A DNA stretch of 64,000 nucleotides from positions 62,001 through 126,000 of the forward strand of contig NZ_SRHZ01000089.1 in assembly GCF_004684085.1 (NCBI RefSeq), in the 5' to 3' direction. Both the position numbers and the translations under genes were made by a program. Numbering within the stretch: position 1 is the stretch's first letter; each line of letters starts with the position of its first letter. Shown here piece after piece: positions 18,223-25,007 of this stretch. Origin of the DNA: Stenotrophomonas maltophilia. Lineage in GTDB: Bacteria; Pseudomonadota; Gammaproteobacteria; Xanthomonadales; Xanthomonadaceae. The notes below the pieces were generated by a model, which ran no database searches, was not told the DNA's origin, and worked only from the letters and a program-made list of their open reading frames with translations.

Positions 18223-18480
18223 TCAGGCGGCCGCCTGGTCCGGCAGCAGGCCATGCGTCACATCGACGATGTCCTGCACCGTACGCACGGCCTTGAATGC
18301 TTCCGGCTGCAGGTTGCGACCCAGCAGCGGCTTGAGCTGAACGATCAGATCGACCGCATCGATGCTGTCGATGTCCAGATCGTCGTACAGGCGTGCCTGG
18401 GGCGTGATCCGGGCCGGTTCGATCTCGAAGCTGTCGGTGAGGATGGAAACGATGCGATCGAACAGTTCATTCTTGGTCAT
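18223..18480 (-). CDS. apeF: acyl carrier protein ApeF
   Basis: An 85-residue acyl carrier protein with the phosphopantetheine site DLDIDSIDAVDL, the Ser being in Asp-Ser-Ile. The start at ATG 18478-18480 has AGGAA upstream. APE systems use two ACPs, and this is the second in gene order. It must be converted to the holo form by a phosphopantetheinyl transferase; a candidate lies at 63365-63964. Confidence 0.88.
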   Translation of the reverse strand: MTKNELFDRIVSILTDSFEIEPARITPQARLYDDLDIDSIDAVDLIVQLKPLLGRNLQPEAFKAVRTVQDIVDVTHGLLPDQAAA

Positions 18481-18498
18481 GGCAGTTCCTGGCACCGG

Positions 18499-18756
18499 TT
18501 ACGACCGATGGGCGGCGACGAACTCGCCAAGCGCGCGCACGCTGGAAAAATGGCGGCGGGTCTCTTCCGAGTCGGATGACAGGCTCACACCGTACTTCTT
18601 CTGCAGCGCCAAGCCCAGTTCCAGCGCATCGATCGAATCCAGGCCAAGGCCCTCGACGAACAGCGGCGCAACCGGATCGATATCCTCCGGCGTGATGTCC
18701 TCCAGTGAAAGCGAGGAAATGATCAATACCTTGATCTCGTGCTCAAGTGCTTGCAC
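18499..18756 (-). CDS. apeE: acyl carrier protein ApeE
   Basis: An 85-residue acyl carrier protein with the modification site GLGLDSIDALEL. It starts at a GTG (18754-18756) 14 bases inside apeD. No ATG start gives a plausible ACP length. It precedes apeF by 18 bases. The two ACPs probably divide labour between chain growth and starter loading, but which does which is not visible. Confidence 0.85.
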   Translation of the reverse strand: MQALEHEIKVLIISSLSLEDITPEDIDPVAPLFVEGLGLDSIDALELGLALQKKYGVSLSSDSEETRRHFSSVRALGEFVAAHRS

Positions 18757-19540
18757 GGGTGGGGTCTCCAGACAGGTCGAAGTAACGGGAAAGGTGCTCG
18801 GTGACGCGACGTGCCGCCAGGGCATTCCCTCCTGGCGAGTTGTCTTCGACCAGAAATGGCGAGATCGGGATATCTTCGCCGATCTGCAGCCGAACGTGAA
18901 AGCAACGTAAGGGAATACGATACCACTTCTGCCCTTTGGCCAGGGTTGGCGGCGTACAGGTGATCCGCACCGGCGTGATGTCCAGACGGCCGCGGACGGC
19001 GATGTTGGCGGCGCCGCGCTGCAGCCGCAGGGGCTGACCGGGCACGGTTCGGGTGCCCTCCGGGAAGATGACCAGGCAGCCGCCGGCATGGACCGCCTTC
19101 ACGCAGTCATCGACAAGACCGGCGCCATCGTCATTGGAGATGTAGCCGGCGGCCCGCACCGCACCGCGCATGAACGGGTTGCTGGCCACCGCGCGCTTGA
19201 CCACGCACTCCGCGTTGGGCAGCAGGGAGACCAGGCAGACCACGTCGATCAGGGTCGGATGATTGGCCAACACCAACAGGCCATCACGCTGCAGGCGCTC
19301 CCGCCCTTCGATCTCGCAGCTCATCACGCCCAGGCTGCGCATCAGCCGCAGCTGGCCGGCAAAGGCGAGCTGGACCAGACGGCGGGCACGGCGGCGGCGC
19401 ACCGGTGGGTCACGCATCAACAGCAGCAGCGGCATTACGACCGTTCCCAGCACCAGCCCGCCCAGGCCAAAAGCAAGAAAGCACAGCGCCGTGCCGAACA
19501 CACGCCATGCATGATCAAGGCGGCGCAGCCCCTCAGCCAC
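18743..19540 (-). CDS. apeD: 1-acylglycerol-3-phosphate-type acyltransferase ApeD (PlsC-like)
   Basis: A 265-residue PlsC-family acyltransferase with an N-terminal hydrophobic region (~residues 14-42). The catalytic His-x4-Asp motif is in LANHPTLIDVV and the acyl-acceptor motif is FPEGTRTVPG. It is predicted to be inner-membrane associated and to acylate a lipid precursor of the APE anchor. The start codon is GTG (19538-19540), overlapping apeC by 8 bases. Confidence 0.82.
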   Translation of the reverse strand: MAEGLRRLDHAWRVFGTALCFLAFGLGGLVLGTVVMPLLLLMRDPPVRRRRARRLVQLAFAGQLRLMRSLGVMSCEIEGRERLQRDGLLVLANHPTLIDVVCLVSLLPNAECVVKRAVASNPFMRGAVRAAGYISNDDGAGLVDDCVKAVHAGGCLVIFPEGTRTVPGQPLRLQRGAANIAVRGRLDITPVRITCTPPTLAKGQKWYRIPLRCFHVRLQIGEDIPISPFLVEDNSPGGNALAARRVTEHLSRYFDLSGDPTRAST

Positions 19541-20273
19541 GGCGGCCCCAGGACCAGCGTTGTCCCTGCGTTACATGCTCAAGCGCCGGCATCCCCGACA
19601 ACAGGAAGCGATGCAGGTCCAGTGCGTGCGGCAGATGGCCTGGCACGCCCTCGGCGGCACTCGCCGGTTCCCAGCGCAATGACAGGGTCGGGCAGCCCTC
19701 GCGAGGCTGGGTGAGACGCCAGCACCATGCGAAGAACACGTCGGGTTCATCGGCGAACGGCGCGTATATGCCCGGCAAGGGCGATTCGTACACCACCACG
19801 CGCACCTCGCGGGCACCGTCGGCCAGCAGGCCGATCGCTTCCAGGCAGGCGGTTTCCGCCGTGGCCTTACCCGCGGCCAACGCCAAGTAGTTGCCCCGAT
19901 GACCGCGGGCAATCGAATACAGCGCTGCAATGGCGTTGTGCACCGACAGCCCGAAGGTCGTGGGCGACAGGGGTTCTCCGGTTGCCAGCGATGCCAGCAG
20001 ATCCATCGAACGAGCCACGTCGCCATGGCGGCTGGCGAAAACCAGCGGCACGTGACTGTCGGCACCCTGCGCATCCTCGCACCAGCATGCGGCCTGGATC
20101 GCCATCCGGCCCAGCCGTTCGATACGCCGACGCTGCATCGCCGGGACTTCGGTGAGCGCGGGCGCGCCCTCGCCCACGGGCAGGAACGGCGCATCGGCCC
20201 AGCGCAGCCATTGGCTGCGCTCGGTCAGGCCAGGCGCCCAGGCGGCCCAGTCGACGACAGAGAATTCAATCAT
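19533..20273 (-). CDS. apeC: APE chain-length factor ApeC (inactive ketosynthase-like)
   Basis: A 246-residue ketosynthase-like protein, shorter than a true ketosynthase, beginning IEFSVVDWAAWAPG. It has the chain-length-factor segment LSVHNAIAALYSIARG. The place of the active-site Cys is taken by AAGKATAET, so it should not condense substrates itself. It is expected to form a heterodimer with ApeO and set polyene length. It is the first gene of the cluster, with its ATG at 20271-20273. No apeA or apeB-type methyltransferase gene precedes it, since the next gene upstream is the unrelated oxidase cydB. Confidence 0.82.
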   Translation of the reverse strand: MIEFSVVDWAAWAPGLTERSQWLRWADAPFLPVGEGAPALTEVPAMQRRRIERLGRMAIQAACWCEDAQGADSHVPLVFASRHGDVARSMDLLASLATGEPLSPTTFGLSVHNAIAALYSIARGHRGNYLALAAGKATAETACLEAIGLLADGAREVRVVVYESPLPGIYAPFADEPDVFFAWCWRLTQPREGCPTLSLRWEPASAAEGVPGHLPHALDLHRFLLSGMPALEHVTQGQRWSWGRRG

Positions 20274-20335
20274 CTAGCGGTGGTGTTTCACTGGGGGAAC
20301 GATAGGCACGGCCACTCAAGGCGACGCGCGGCTCC

Positions 20336-20399
20336 CCCTTCCTTGCAGCCGTGCGTCCGTCCAGGACGTTGCCGGCTACCCCCTTGGCTGCCGGAAAGG
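20336..20399 (-). promoter_or_regulatory. predicted structured RNA leader of the APE operon
   Basis: Read on the minus strand, the region before apeC contains nested helices. CCUUUCC (20399-20393) pairs with GGAAGGG (20342-20336), and GCAGCC (20391-20386) pairs with GGCUGC (20350-20345). A CGUCC/GGACG hairpin (20368-20364 with 20358-20354) sits inside, beside the purine-rich unpaired AAGGGGGUAGCCGGC. One pair in the outer helix is U-G on this strand but would be a C-A mismatch on the other, which favours the APE sense orientation. It could be a cis-acting element; it matches no riboswitch class I recognise. No convincing -35/-10 pair was found in the 214-base gap. Confidence 0.4.
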
Positions 20400-20450
20400 A
20401 GCGCACGCTATCACGTCCAACGCAGGGAATGCAGTCTTCACAAACAACAA

Positions 20451-20479
20451 CGCGGGAGCTGCCAGCCGCAGTTCCCGCG
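20451..20479 (-). terminator. rho-independent terminator after cydB
   Basis: On the minus strand, CGCGGGAACTG and CAGCTCCCGCG form a stem around a short GC-rich loop, followed by GTTGTTGTTTGT. It lies just downstream of the cydB stop and separates the oxidase operon from the APE operon. Confidence 0.7.
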
Positions 20480-20487
20480 CAGGATTC

Positions 20488-21501
20488 TCAGTGGTAGCCG
20501 GCGTCAGCGTGCACTTTGCCGCGGAATACGCGGTATGACCACGCTGTATAGCCGAGGATGACTGGCAGCAATATGACCAGCCCGACCAGCGTGAAGCCCA
20601 GCGACGACGCCGGCGCAGCGGCCTGCCACAGGGTCATCGACGGCGGCAGCAGGTACGGCCACATGCCCAGCACAAGACCAAGGAAGCCGAGCACGAACAG
20701 CGCCAGGCTGAGCAGGAACGGCGGCAGGTCGCGGCGCGGGTGGATGGCACTGCGCCACAGCGCGGCGGCCACTGCCAGGGTCAGCAGCGGTACCGGTGAC
20801 AACCACCAGAAGTTGCCGTCACTGAACCAGCGGTCCATCAACCGCGAATCCAGGAACGGCAGCCAGCTGCTGACCAGGCCCATCGCCGCGATCACCGCCA
20901 CCACCAGTGGCCGGGTCATCTGCCGCGCCAGCGCCTGCACGCGCCCTTCGGTCTTCAGGATCAGCCAGGTGCTGCCCAGCAGCGCATAGCCGGCCACCAG
21001 CGCGGCACCGGTCAGCATCGCGAACGGGCTGAACCAGGCAAACGGCCCGCCCTGATACGCACCATCCACCAGCGGGATGCCCTGCACCAGGGTGCCGAGG
21101 ATCACGCCCTGTGCGAAGGTCGCCAGCAGCGAACCGAGACCGAACGCCACGCTCCACAGCCGGCGCGAACGATGCGCCTTGAAGCGGAATTCAAACGCCA
21201 CGCCGCGGAACACCAGCGCCACCACCAGCAGCAGCACCGGCAGGTACAGCGCCGACAGCAGCACCGCATACGCCTTCGGGAACGCCGCCAGCAGGCCGGC
21301 GCCACCGAGCACCAGCCAGGTCTCGTTGCCGTCCCAGATCGGCGCGGCGGTGTTCATCATCAAGTCCAGCTGTTCCTCGTCCTCCGCGAACGGGGCAAGG
21401 ATGCCGATGCCGAGCACGAAACCGTCCAGCACCACGTACATCAGCACGCCGAAGCCGATCACCGCGAACCACGCCACCGGCAGCCAGGTCATCAGGTCCA
21501 T
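20488..21501 (-). CDS. cydB: cytochrome bd-type quinol oxidase subunit II (CydB/CioB)
   Basis: A 337-residue polytopic membrane protein opening MDLMTWLPVAWFAVIGFGVL, then YVVLDGFVLGIGIL and NTAAPIWDGNETWLV, which are hallmark CydB segments. Subunit II pairs with CydA in the inner-membrane quinol oxidase that reduces oxygen to water. The ATG at 21499-21501 follows the cydA stop with one base between, so the two are co-translated. The protein ends with SYRVFRGK and a short tail. No small cydX frame is evident after it; a terminator follows instead. Confidence 0.9.
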   Translation of the reverse strand: MDLMTWLPVAWFAVIGFGVLMYVVLDGFVLGIGILAPFAEDEEQLDLMMNTAAPIWDGNETWLVLGGAGLLAAFPKAYAVLLSALYLPVLLLVVALVFRGVAFEFRFKAHRSRRLWSVAFGLGSLLATFAQGVILGTLVQGIPLVDGAYQGGPFAWFSPFAMLTGAALVAGYALLGSTWLILKTEGRVQALARQMTRPLVVAVIAAMGLVSSWLPFLDSRLMDRWFSDGNFWWLSPVPLLTLAVAAALWRSAIHPRRDLPPFLLSLALFVLGFLGLVLGMWPYLLPPSMTLWQAAAPASSLGFTLVGLVILLPVILGYTAWSYRVFRGKVHADAGYH

Positions 21502-21502
21502 G

Positions 21503-22900
21503 TCAGCGCTCCTCCAGCGGTTCGTCGGCGGCCGACAGCGGGCGCGCCGGGGTATGGCTGCCGTGGTCCAGCGACGGGCCTTCGGCATAGGGCTGCGGCC
21601 CGTGGCGCAGGATCTTCACCAGGTACCAGATACCCCAGCCGAACACGAAGGCGTAGCCAACCACGTAGACGCCCAGCGACAGCGCGGTCATCCACGCGCT
21701 CTGCGGGCCCACCGCATCAGCGGTGCGTAGTACGCCATACACCACCCACGGCTGGCGGCCCATCTCAGTGACGAACCAGCCAGAGATCAGTGCGATGAAG
21801 CCGCTGGGCAGCATCCAGTTCCAGCCGCGCAGCAGCCACGGTGAATCGAGCAGCTTCTTCCGCCACAGCTGGAACGCCGACACCCAGGCCAGCACCAGCA
21901 TCAACGTGCCCAGCCCGACCATGATGCGGAAGGCGAAGAACACCGGCGTCACCGGCGGGCGCTCGCTGGCCGGCACCGAGGTGAGCGGATCGAAAGTACC
22001 GTCCAGGCTGTGGGTAAGGATTACGCTGCCGAGCTTGGGAATGGCCACCTCGAAGTCGTTGCGTTCTTCCTTTTCGTTGGGCAGCGCGAACACCACCAGC
22101 GGCACGCCCTCGCCTTCCTTGGTTTCATGCCAGTGCGCTTCCATCGCCGCGATCTTCATCGGCTGATGCTTCAGCGTGTTGAGACCATGCATGTCGCCGA
22201 CGAAGATCTGCACCGGCACGGTCAGTGCGGCGAACGCCACCGCCGCGATCAGCATGCGCCGGCCCGCTTCCACGTGCGTGCCCTTGCGCAGGTACCACGC
22301 GCCGACGCCACCGATCACGAAACAGGTCGTGATGAACGAGCCCAGCGCCATGTGCGCCAGGCGGTACGGGAACGAAGGATTGAACACCACCTTCCACCAG
22401 TCCACCGGATGCACGATGCCGTTGACCATCTCGTAGCCGGCCGGCGTATGCAGCCAGCTGTTGGACGACAGGATCCAGAACGTGGAGAACAGCGTGCCCA
22501 GCGCCACCATGCAGGTGGACAGGAAATGCAGGCGCGGCGAGACCCGGCCCCAGCCGAACATCATCACGCCGAGGAAGCTGGCTTCCAGGAAGAACGCGGT
22601 CAGCACCTCATAGGTCAACAGCGGGCCGATGACGGTGCCGGCCACCTCGCTCAGCCGCGGCCAGTTGGTGCCGAACTGGAAGGCCATGACGATGCCACTG
22701 ACCACGCCCATGCCGAAGGACACTGCGAATATCTTCTGCCAGAAGAAATACAGCTCGCGCCACACAGGCAGCTTGGTGCGCAGCCAGCGCCATTCGATGA
22801 AGGCCAGCCAGCTGGCCGTGCCAATGGTGAAGGCGGGGAACAGCACGTGGAAACTGATGACGAATCCGAACTGGATCCGGGACAACAACAACGCGTCCAA
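21503..22900 (-). CDS. cydA: cytochrome bd-type quinol oxidase subunit I (CydA/CioA, short Q-loop)
   Basis: A 465-residue heme-bearing subunit. RIQFGFVISFHVLFPAF carries the heme b595 region His, and GRQPWVVYGVLRT is the conserved C-terminal signature. The quinol-binding loop is short, like the cyanide-insensitive CioA branch, and unlike the ~60-residue-longer E. coli CydA loop. A TTG start (22898-22900) is supported by GGAGG six bases upstream; there is no closer ATG. Oxidases of this branch work at low oxygen and resist cyanide. No good FNR/Anr site was found upstream. Confidence 0.9.
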   Translation of the reverse strand: MDALLLSRIQFGFVISFHVLFPAFTIGTASWLAFIEWRWLRTKLPVWRELYFFWQKIFAVSFGMGVVSGIVMAFQFGTNWPRLSEVAGTVIGPLLTYEVLTAFFLEASFLGVMMFGWGRVSPRLHFLSTCMVALGTLFSTFWILSSNSWLHTPAGYEMVNGIVHPVDWWKVVFNPSFPYRLAHMALGSFITTCFVIGGVGAWYLRKGTHVEAGRRMLIAAVAFAALTVPVQIFVGDMHGLNTLKHQPMKIAAMEAHWHETKEGEGVPLVVFALPNEKEERNDFEVAIPKLGSVILTHSLDGTFDPLTSVPASERPPVTPVFFAFRIMVGLGTLMLVLAWVSAFQLWRKKLLDSPWLLRGWNWMLPSGFIALISGWFVTEMGRQPWVVYGVLRTADAVGPQSAWMTALSLGVYVVGYAFVFGWGIWYLVKILRHGPQPYAEGPSLDHGSHTPARPLSAADEPLEER

Positions 22901-23029
22901 GGGACGCCTCCTGCCAGCTGCCGGTGGGATACCGCACCACTTTAGGGGGATATTGTTAAAGCGGGATGCGACCGGGTGACGCGCTGCTTCACTTTGTCGC
23001 AGGGGGAGGGCCAGGGGTTTGTTCAGCGA

Positions 23030-23458
23030 CTACCGTGCCGCGTGCCTTCGATGTGTGCGCAGGTAACTCTCCACTCGGGGATCAAGCTGCAGGCGCTGCT
23101 TGATGGCGGCCAGATCATCGTCGGAAACGGCGAATGAGGCAGTTTCGGGGATCGCCTTGACGGCGGGCAGAGTCCGCGGGTTTGCCACGAACCACACATA
23201 GCCGGCATCTTGATCAAGCCGGGGTAATCCCAGTACATCGACCTCAGCGCCATTCCCTCGCGGTTCGAGGATGACGGTGGAAGAATGGCGCATGTTCCTG
23301 CTGCGGAACTCGTACCCTTGCAGCACGGAATACTCGTGTGAAGCGCCCCATTCGCCATCTGCAAGATGGAGTAGCGCAGCACGCAGCATGAGAACCGCAG
23401 CGCCAGCGGTCAGAGCCGCAAGGATCAGGATCAGCAGCGGCTTCCTCAGGTGTCGCAC
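23030..23458 (-). CDS. hypothetical membrane-anchored protein (142 aa)
   Basis: I do not recognise the family. The GTG at 23456-23458 is preceded by AAGGAG seven bases upstream and opens RHLRKPLLILILAALTAGAAVLMLRAALL, which is split by charge into one signal-anchor helix (residues ~6-28). About 110 polar residues follow, probably periplasmic (motif EYSVLQGYEFRSR, later GYVWFVANPRTLP). An upstream in-frame extension from an ATG at 23516-23518 lacks a ribosome site. It is transcribed toward cydA, with the oxidase promoter region (22901-23029) between. Confidence 0.6.
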   Translation of the reverse strand: MRHLRKPLLILILAALTAGAAVLMLRAALLHLADGEWGASHEYSVLQGYEFRSRNMRHSSTVILEPRGNGAEVDVLGLPRLDQDAGYVWFVANPRTLPAVKAIPETASFAVSDDDLAAIKQRLQLDPRVESYLRTHRRHAAR

Positions 23459-23607
23459 GTGTACGCTCCTTGCTGGCGAGTACTGATCGCCACTGGCGGG
23501 CGCATGCACCTCCGCCATCCATGGCAGTACCACCGGGGCGGCGATCTTCACATCAACAGGTGGCGGGCGCAATGTGTGCGCTGACCAATGAGAGGTGATG
23601 CCTCCAC

Positions 23608-23823
23608 TCAGCGCCAGAAATACCAGACGGCCGCCGCCACCAACGCCCCCAACAACACCACCTGCACCACCACATAACCAACGCCACTGTCGCGCGACTC
23701 AGCGGCAATGCGCTTCTGCAGCGCCTCACTCACATCCGGTGTTTCTTCCTGCTGCAACTGCTCACGCAACGCCTGCGCCAGCGCGCGCTTTTCCGCATCG
23801 CGAGGGTCGGTCGATGGGTTCAC
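23608..23823 (-). CDS. small single-pass membrane protein next to ECF sigma factor
   Basis: A 71-residue protein. The N-terminal ~45 residues are charged and helical (DAEKRALAQALREQL), and the C-terminus is one transmembrane helix (VVVQVVLLGALVAAAVWYFW). It starts at GTG 23821-23823, overlapping the sigma factor stop by 4 bases (GTGA). This location is where an anti-sigma factor normally sits, but it lacks a zinc-binding His-x3-Cys-x2-Cys motif. Whether it restrains the sigma factor is open. Confidence 0.7.
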   Translation of the reverse strand: MNPSTDPRDAEKRALAQALREQLQQEETPDVSEALQKRIAAESRDSGVGYVVVQVVLLGALVAAAVWYFWR

Positions 23824-24473
23824 AGCAGTTCTCCGGCGGGGGCGTGTCGCGTCAGTTCCTGCTTCAGGACCTGACGCGCGCGGTACAGGTGGCTCTTGAT
23901 GGTACCGCGCGCCAGCCCAGTCACCTGCTCGATCTCGGCCAGATCGAAATCCTCCAGGTAGTGCAGGCCGACGATCAGGCGCTGCGGCGCACTCAGCCGT
24001 TCGAGTGCCGCGCCAAGCTGGCGCCCGGCCTGCAGGGCCTCGCTCAACTCGGCCGGGCCTGGGCCTTCATCGCCGACGCCCAGTTCCTCCGGCACCTCCA
24101 CGGCCACCATCCATTGCGCCTCCAACCGCCGGCGGCGCAGGTGCTGCAGCGCCGTGGTGTAGGCGACCCGGGAAACCCAGGTGCGCAGCGAGGATTCAAA
24201 ACGAAACCGGTGCAACTGGCGGAACACGGCCAGGAAGGTTTCCTGAAGCAGGTCGGCCACCTGATCACGGTCGCCCACCATGCGCCCGATCACATGTGCG
24301 CAGGTGCGCTGGTGGGTTTCAACCAGTTGCGCGAACGCCGCCTGCGAACCGTCGATGATGGCCCGCACCAGCGCCTGGTCCGCATCCAACGGTTCGGCGG
24401 GGGCCGCCGTCGCCGCTGCATCGTGGCGGCGACGGCCCCGCAGTGCCGACAGTGCTTCGCCCAGCAGGCTCAT
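23820..24473 (-). CDS. ECF-family RNA polymerase sigma factor
   Basis: A 217-residue protein with sigma region 2 (FAQLVETHQRTCAHVIGRMV, then DLLQETFLAVFRQLHRFR) and region 4 (LSAPQRLIVGLHYLEDFDLAEIEQVTGLARGTIKSHLYRAR). Such factors redirect RNA polymerase to envelope or stress genes. The ATG at 24471-24473 opens MSLLGEALSALRGRRR, a ~50-residue extension before region 2 that is longer than usual. It sits between two small membrane protein genes, and translation is coupled to the downstream one. The regulon cannot be read from this window. Confidence 0.88.
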   Translation of the reverse strand: MSLLGEALSALRGRRRHDAAATAAPAEPLDADQALVRAIIDGSQAAFAQLVETHQRTCAHVIGRMVGDRDQVADLLQETFLAVFRQLHRFRFESSLRTWVSRVAYTTALQHLRRRRLEAQWMVAVEVPEELGVGDEGPGPAELSEALQAGRQLGAALERLSAPQRLIVGLHYLEDFDLAEIEQVTGLARGTIKSHLYRARQVLKQELTRHAPAGELL

Positions 24474-24510
24474 GCGCGGGGCGCCCCCTGTGCCCGTGGC
24501 ATGTCCTGGC

Positions 24511-24840
24511 TCAGCCCTTTCGTGCCGCAGGACGGGTGAAGTGCCAGGCCAGCAGCTGGCCAAGGCCGGCACTGCCGACCAGCGCGGCGGCGGCACCGAA
24601 GGTCAGGTCACGCGCACCGATGGCTTCCAGCAGGGCCATGGCCAGCGCCAGGCAGACCAGGCTGATGCCCCAGCGCAGCGCGCCCTGGCGGCGGCGTTCT
24701 TCTTCCAGCACGGCCAACGAGCGGATCACCTCCTCCGGCACGTGCGGGGCCACCAGCTTGCTGCGGGCGCGGGCATCGGCAATGGCATGGATCGCGTAGG
24801 CGATGCAGATGAAGAGGGTGATCGGGATCAGTTCCTGCAT
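24511..24840 (-). CDS. small membrane protein upstream of ECF sigma (DUF6249-like, tentative)
   Basis: A 109-residue protein. An N-terminal helix (ELIPITLFICIAYAIHAI) is followed by a charged segment with EEVIRSLAVLEEERRRQG and two further hydrophobic stretches. The layout resembles DUF6249 proteins that accompany ECF sigma genes; this assignment is tentative. It lies 37 bases upstream of the sigma gene on the same strand and diverges from the S9 peptidase gene. A role as a membrane sensor or anti-sigma partner is inference. Confidence 0.65.
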   Translation of the reverse strand: MQELIPITLFICIAYAIHAIADARARSKLVAPHVPEEVIRSLAVLEEERRRQGALRWGISLVCLALAMALLEAIGARDLTFGAAAALVGSAGLGQLLAWHFTRPAARKG

Positions 24841-25007
24841 GGTCGGGCTCCTGTTCGGTGGATGATGCGGGTTCAGGAGAATGGATGCGCGACCACGGCA
24901 ACCGGTTGCAGCATTTTGCCGATTCCGCTGCCATGACCTGTGGCCCCTGCCCCCGGCCCTTGCGGCTGCTACGCTTGGCCGGTTTCCTCTACTGGTGCCG
25001 TCCGCCC

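Noticed and set aside
20274-20487. Known riboswitch (c-di-GMP, cobalamin, TPP, SAH) in the APE leader
   Set aside because: The helices do not have the conserved loop sequences or order of these classes; the element is listed only as an unidentified structured leader.
22901-23029. FNR/Anr-type site upstream of cydA (TTTAACAATATCC)
   Set aside because: It lacks the TTGAT-N4-ATCAA symmetry; only a loose match to one arm is seen.
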